Of a stretch of 37,268 nucleotides of DNA, positions 35,605-37,268 are shown piece after piece. The stretch spans positions 1-37,268 of the forward strand of contig DATHBT010000354.1 of NCBI GenBank assembly GCA_035295985.1, read 5' to 3'. Position 1 is the stretch's first letter; every line of letters begins with the position of its first letter. The position numbers and the translations under genes were made by a program. The notes under the pieces are model-generated. The model worked only from the letters and a program-made list of their open reading frames with translations. It was not told where the DNA came from and made no database searches. Source of the DNA: JAIVGV01 sp035295985 (GTDB taxonomy: Bacteria > Acidobacteriota > Blastocatellia > Pyrinomonadales > Pyrinomonadaceae).

Positions 35605-35751
35605 AGCGGCGCGGCCGTGACCGACCCGACGGCGTGAACCCGGGCCGACGCGACGGGGCGGCGTGCGACGCCCTCGCTCCTGTACACCTTTGCGCCTTCG
35701 CGCCTCCCGCGCGAAAATAGTTTTTCAGTCGGAAGCGTGAAGGGATGAGGG

Positions 35752-36606
35752 ATGAGCGGGATGGACGCGCAAACTGATCGTGTGCGGATCGGCTGCCAGG
35801 GCTGGAACTACGACGACTGGGTGACGCCGCCCGCAGGCGCGTCCCCCGTCTTCTACCCGCGCGGCACGCGCGCGGCCGACATGCTCACTCTCTACGCGCG
35901 CGCCTTCGAGACCGTCGAAGTCGATTCGACCTTCTACGCCGTGCCCGCCGCCTCGACCGTTGACGCCTGGCACAAGCGCACCCCGCCGCGCTTCACCTTC
36001 TCGCTCAAGCTCCCGCAATCGATCACGCACGAGTTCGCGCTCCGCGCGGGCGCGGCCGACCTGCTCGCGGAGTTTTGCGACCACGCGCGGCTGCTACAGG
36101 ACAAGCTCGCCGCCACGCTCGTCCAGCTCCCGCCACACTTCGAGGCCGACGCCGCGAACACGCGCACGCTCGCGCGCTTCCTCCCCCTACTCCCGACGGA
36201 CATGCGCTTCGCGGTCGAGTTCCGCCACGCGAGCTGGCTGCGCGAGGACGTGTTGGAGCTGCTCAACCGCCACAACGTCTCGCTCTGCCTCGTCGAGGGC
36301 CAGTGGATCGCGCGCCGCGCCCTCTGGCAGTGCGTCGAACACCTGACGGCCGACTTCGCCTACGTCCGCTTCATGGGCGCGCGCGACCTCACCCGCTTCG
36401 ACGAGGTGCAACGCCCGCAGGACGCAAGCTTGCGCCTCTGGGACAGGGCTTTGCGCCGCCTCGCGTCCCGCTCCCCCCGCGTGTACGCCTACTTCAGCAA
36501 CTTCTACGAGGGCCACGCCCCGGCCAGCGCCAACGCACTCAAGCGCCGCCTCGGCCAGCCCACCGTCTCCCCCGCCGACCTCGACAACCAGCCGTCGCTC
36601 TTCTGA
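35752..36606 (+). CDS. DUF72 domain protein (YecE-like)
   Basis: A cytosolic TIM-barrel-like protein of 284 residues. It starts with VRIGCQGWNYDDWV and has VEVDSTFYAVPAASTVDAW, FTFSLKLPQSITHE, MRFAVEFRHASWL and YVRFMGARDL, all DUF72 landmarks. The C-terminus has VYAYFSNFYEGHAPASANALK. The biochemical role of the family is not established. Two ATGs (35752 and 35761) are near a GGATGAGGGATGAG stretch; the first is used here. The 147-bp spacer upstream contains a GCGCCTTCGCGCC stretch but no clear promoter. Confidence 0.92.
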   Translation: MSGMDAQTDRVRIGCQGWNYDDWVTPPAGASPVFYPRGTRAADMLTLYARAFETVEVDSTFYAVPAASTVDAWHKRTPPRFTFSLKLPQSITHEFALRAGAADLLAEFCDHARLLQDKLAATLVQLPPHFEADAANTRTLARFLPLLPTDMRFAVEFRHASWLREDVLELLNRHNVSLCLVEGQWIARRALWQCVEHLTADFAYVRFMGARDLTRFDEVQRPQDASLRLWDRALRRLASRSPRVYAYFSNFYEGHAPASANALKRRLGQPTVSPADLDNQPSLF

Positions 36607-36722
36607 ACAGCGAATCACGCGCGGCCCGGCGGCGGGGCTAAATTCGTTAACACATTCTCACCCGTCAACGTCTATACGGGCGGCTCCTGCCTACCAATCC
36701 ACCTGACAAGGGACACCCTGTT

Positions 36723-37268
36723 ATGAGGCATCTCAATTTACTGATGGTTTGCTTACTCTGCCTCTCCGCCTGCCGCGCGGCGGTTAACGCGCAGGGCGCG
36801 CGCGCCGGGCGACTCGCCGTCGAGCCTTACTCATTCAGAACCTTCGACGGGAAGGAGCACCCGGCGGAACTCGGCAAGCTGTGGCTGCGCGAGAACCGCG
36901 GCGGGAGTTCGGATCGCCTGATTCAGATCGCGTTCGTGCGCCTGAAAAGCACGGCGGCAAGCCCCGGCTCGCCGATCATTTTTCTGGCGGGCGGGCCGGG
37001 CGTGCCCGGCGTCGGCATGGGGCGGGTTCCGGTCTATTTTCGGCTGTTCGACCGGCTGCGCGAAGTCTCCGACGTTATTCTCCTGGATCAGCGCGGCTTG
37101 GGGTTGTCGTCGCCCGACTTGCAGTGCCCGCTCACCTCAGTCCCGGCCGACGTTTTCGAGAGCGCGGACAAGTGGCTGCGAACCCTCACCGAAAAGTCGC
37201 GCTCCTGCGCCGAGCACTGGCGCGCCAATGGTGTCGAAGTGTCCGCCTACACCAACGACGCGAGCGCC
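36723..37268 (+). CDS. Alpha/beta hydrolase lipoprotein, N-terminal part (cut by window edge)
   Basis: 182 codons are visible, running off the right edge. The start MRHLNLLMVCLLCLSAC is a lipoprotein signal with lipobox LSAC (Cys17). The mature part has IIFLAGGPGVPG, the oxyanion-hole motif of alpha/beta hydrolases of the proline-iminopeptidase/tricorn-interacting type, then VILLDQRGLGLSSPDL. The nucleophile Ser and catalytic His would lie beyond the window. Family members cleave peptides or esters in the periplasm. ATG 36723 has AAGGGA about nine bases upstream. Confidence 0.85.
   Translation, partial: MRHLNLLMVCLLCLSACRAAVNAQGARAGRLAVEPYSFRTFDGKEHPAELGKLWLRENRGGSSDRLIQIAFVRLKSTAASPGSPIIFLAGGPGVPGVGMGRVPVYFRLFDRLREVSDVILLDQRGLGLSSPDLQCPLTSVPADVFESADKWLRTLTEKSRSCAEHWRANGVEVSAYTNDASA

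Noticed and set aside
35668..35716. GCGCCTTCGCGCC-type stretch upstream of the DUF72 gene as a further heptad element
   Set aside because: Only one weak arm is visible and no mirrored arm was found.

Overview
The window is high-GC chromosomal DNA with dense genes on both strands. It probably comes from Acidobacteriota of the Blastocatellia type. This is inferred from a very large Oar-like TonB-dependent receptor with an N-terminal carboxypeptidase-regulatory-like domain, an outer-membrane cobalamin receptor of the same build, paired membrane pyrophosphatases, frequent GTG starts and many short structured intergenic repeats. No rRNA, tRNA, CRISPR array or prophage was seen.

Layout. Positions 1-10.1 kb hold the 5' end of a hypothetical gene (minus), an APC-type amino-acid permease, a choline-monooxygenase-like Rieske oxygenase, a DUF418 membrane protein, a GcvT-like aminomethyltransferase, two paralogous FAD oxidoreductases and a small membrane protein. 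Positions 10.4-15.0 kb hold an ABA4-like (DUF4281) membrane protein, CstA, a REP-associated tyrosine transposase inside mirrored REP cassettes, and a secreted amidohydrolase. Positions 15.4-20.0 kb hold two tandem membrane pyrophosphatases. One has the K+-dependent motif (Ala/Gly) and the other the K+-independent motif (Lys/Thr). Positions 20.1-22.9 kb hold BioY, a GAF-PAS histidine kinase and YjbQ.

Positions 22.9-30.0 kb form a cobalamin uptake and activation operon on the minus strand. In order these are a cobalamin riboswitch, a leader terminator, a BtuB-like receptor, a small DUF5522 protein, BtuF, BtuD, BtuC and a PduO-type adenosyltransferase. Positions 30.1-37.3 kb hold a secreted protein followed in the same frame, after one TGA, by a second related domain; then the Oar-like receptor, a methyltransferase, a DUF72 protein and the start of a lipoprotein alpha/beta hydrolase.

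The most unusual feature is the intergenic DNA. At least twelve spacers are filled by imperfect inverted repeats whose arms are degenerate 7-bp tandem repeats. There are several sequence families (A: AGCTGTT-like, B: GTCAGTT/GTCCGTG-like, D: GCGGATT-like, E: GTGAATA-like, F: AGGCAGT-like). Two more spacers hold a GGGGCAGGGC hairpin (family C). Elements of one family share interior sequence as well as arms, which suggests mobility. They repeatedly abut or supply stop codons, and in two places provide the start region or N-terminal codons of a gene. One lies between the cobalamin aptamer and its terminator.
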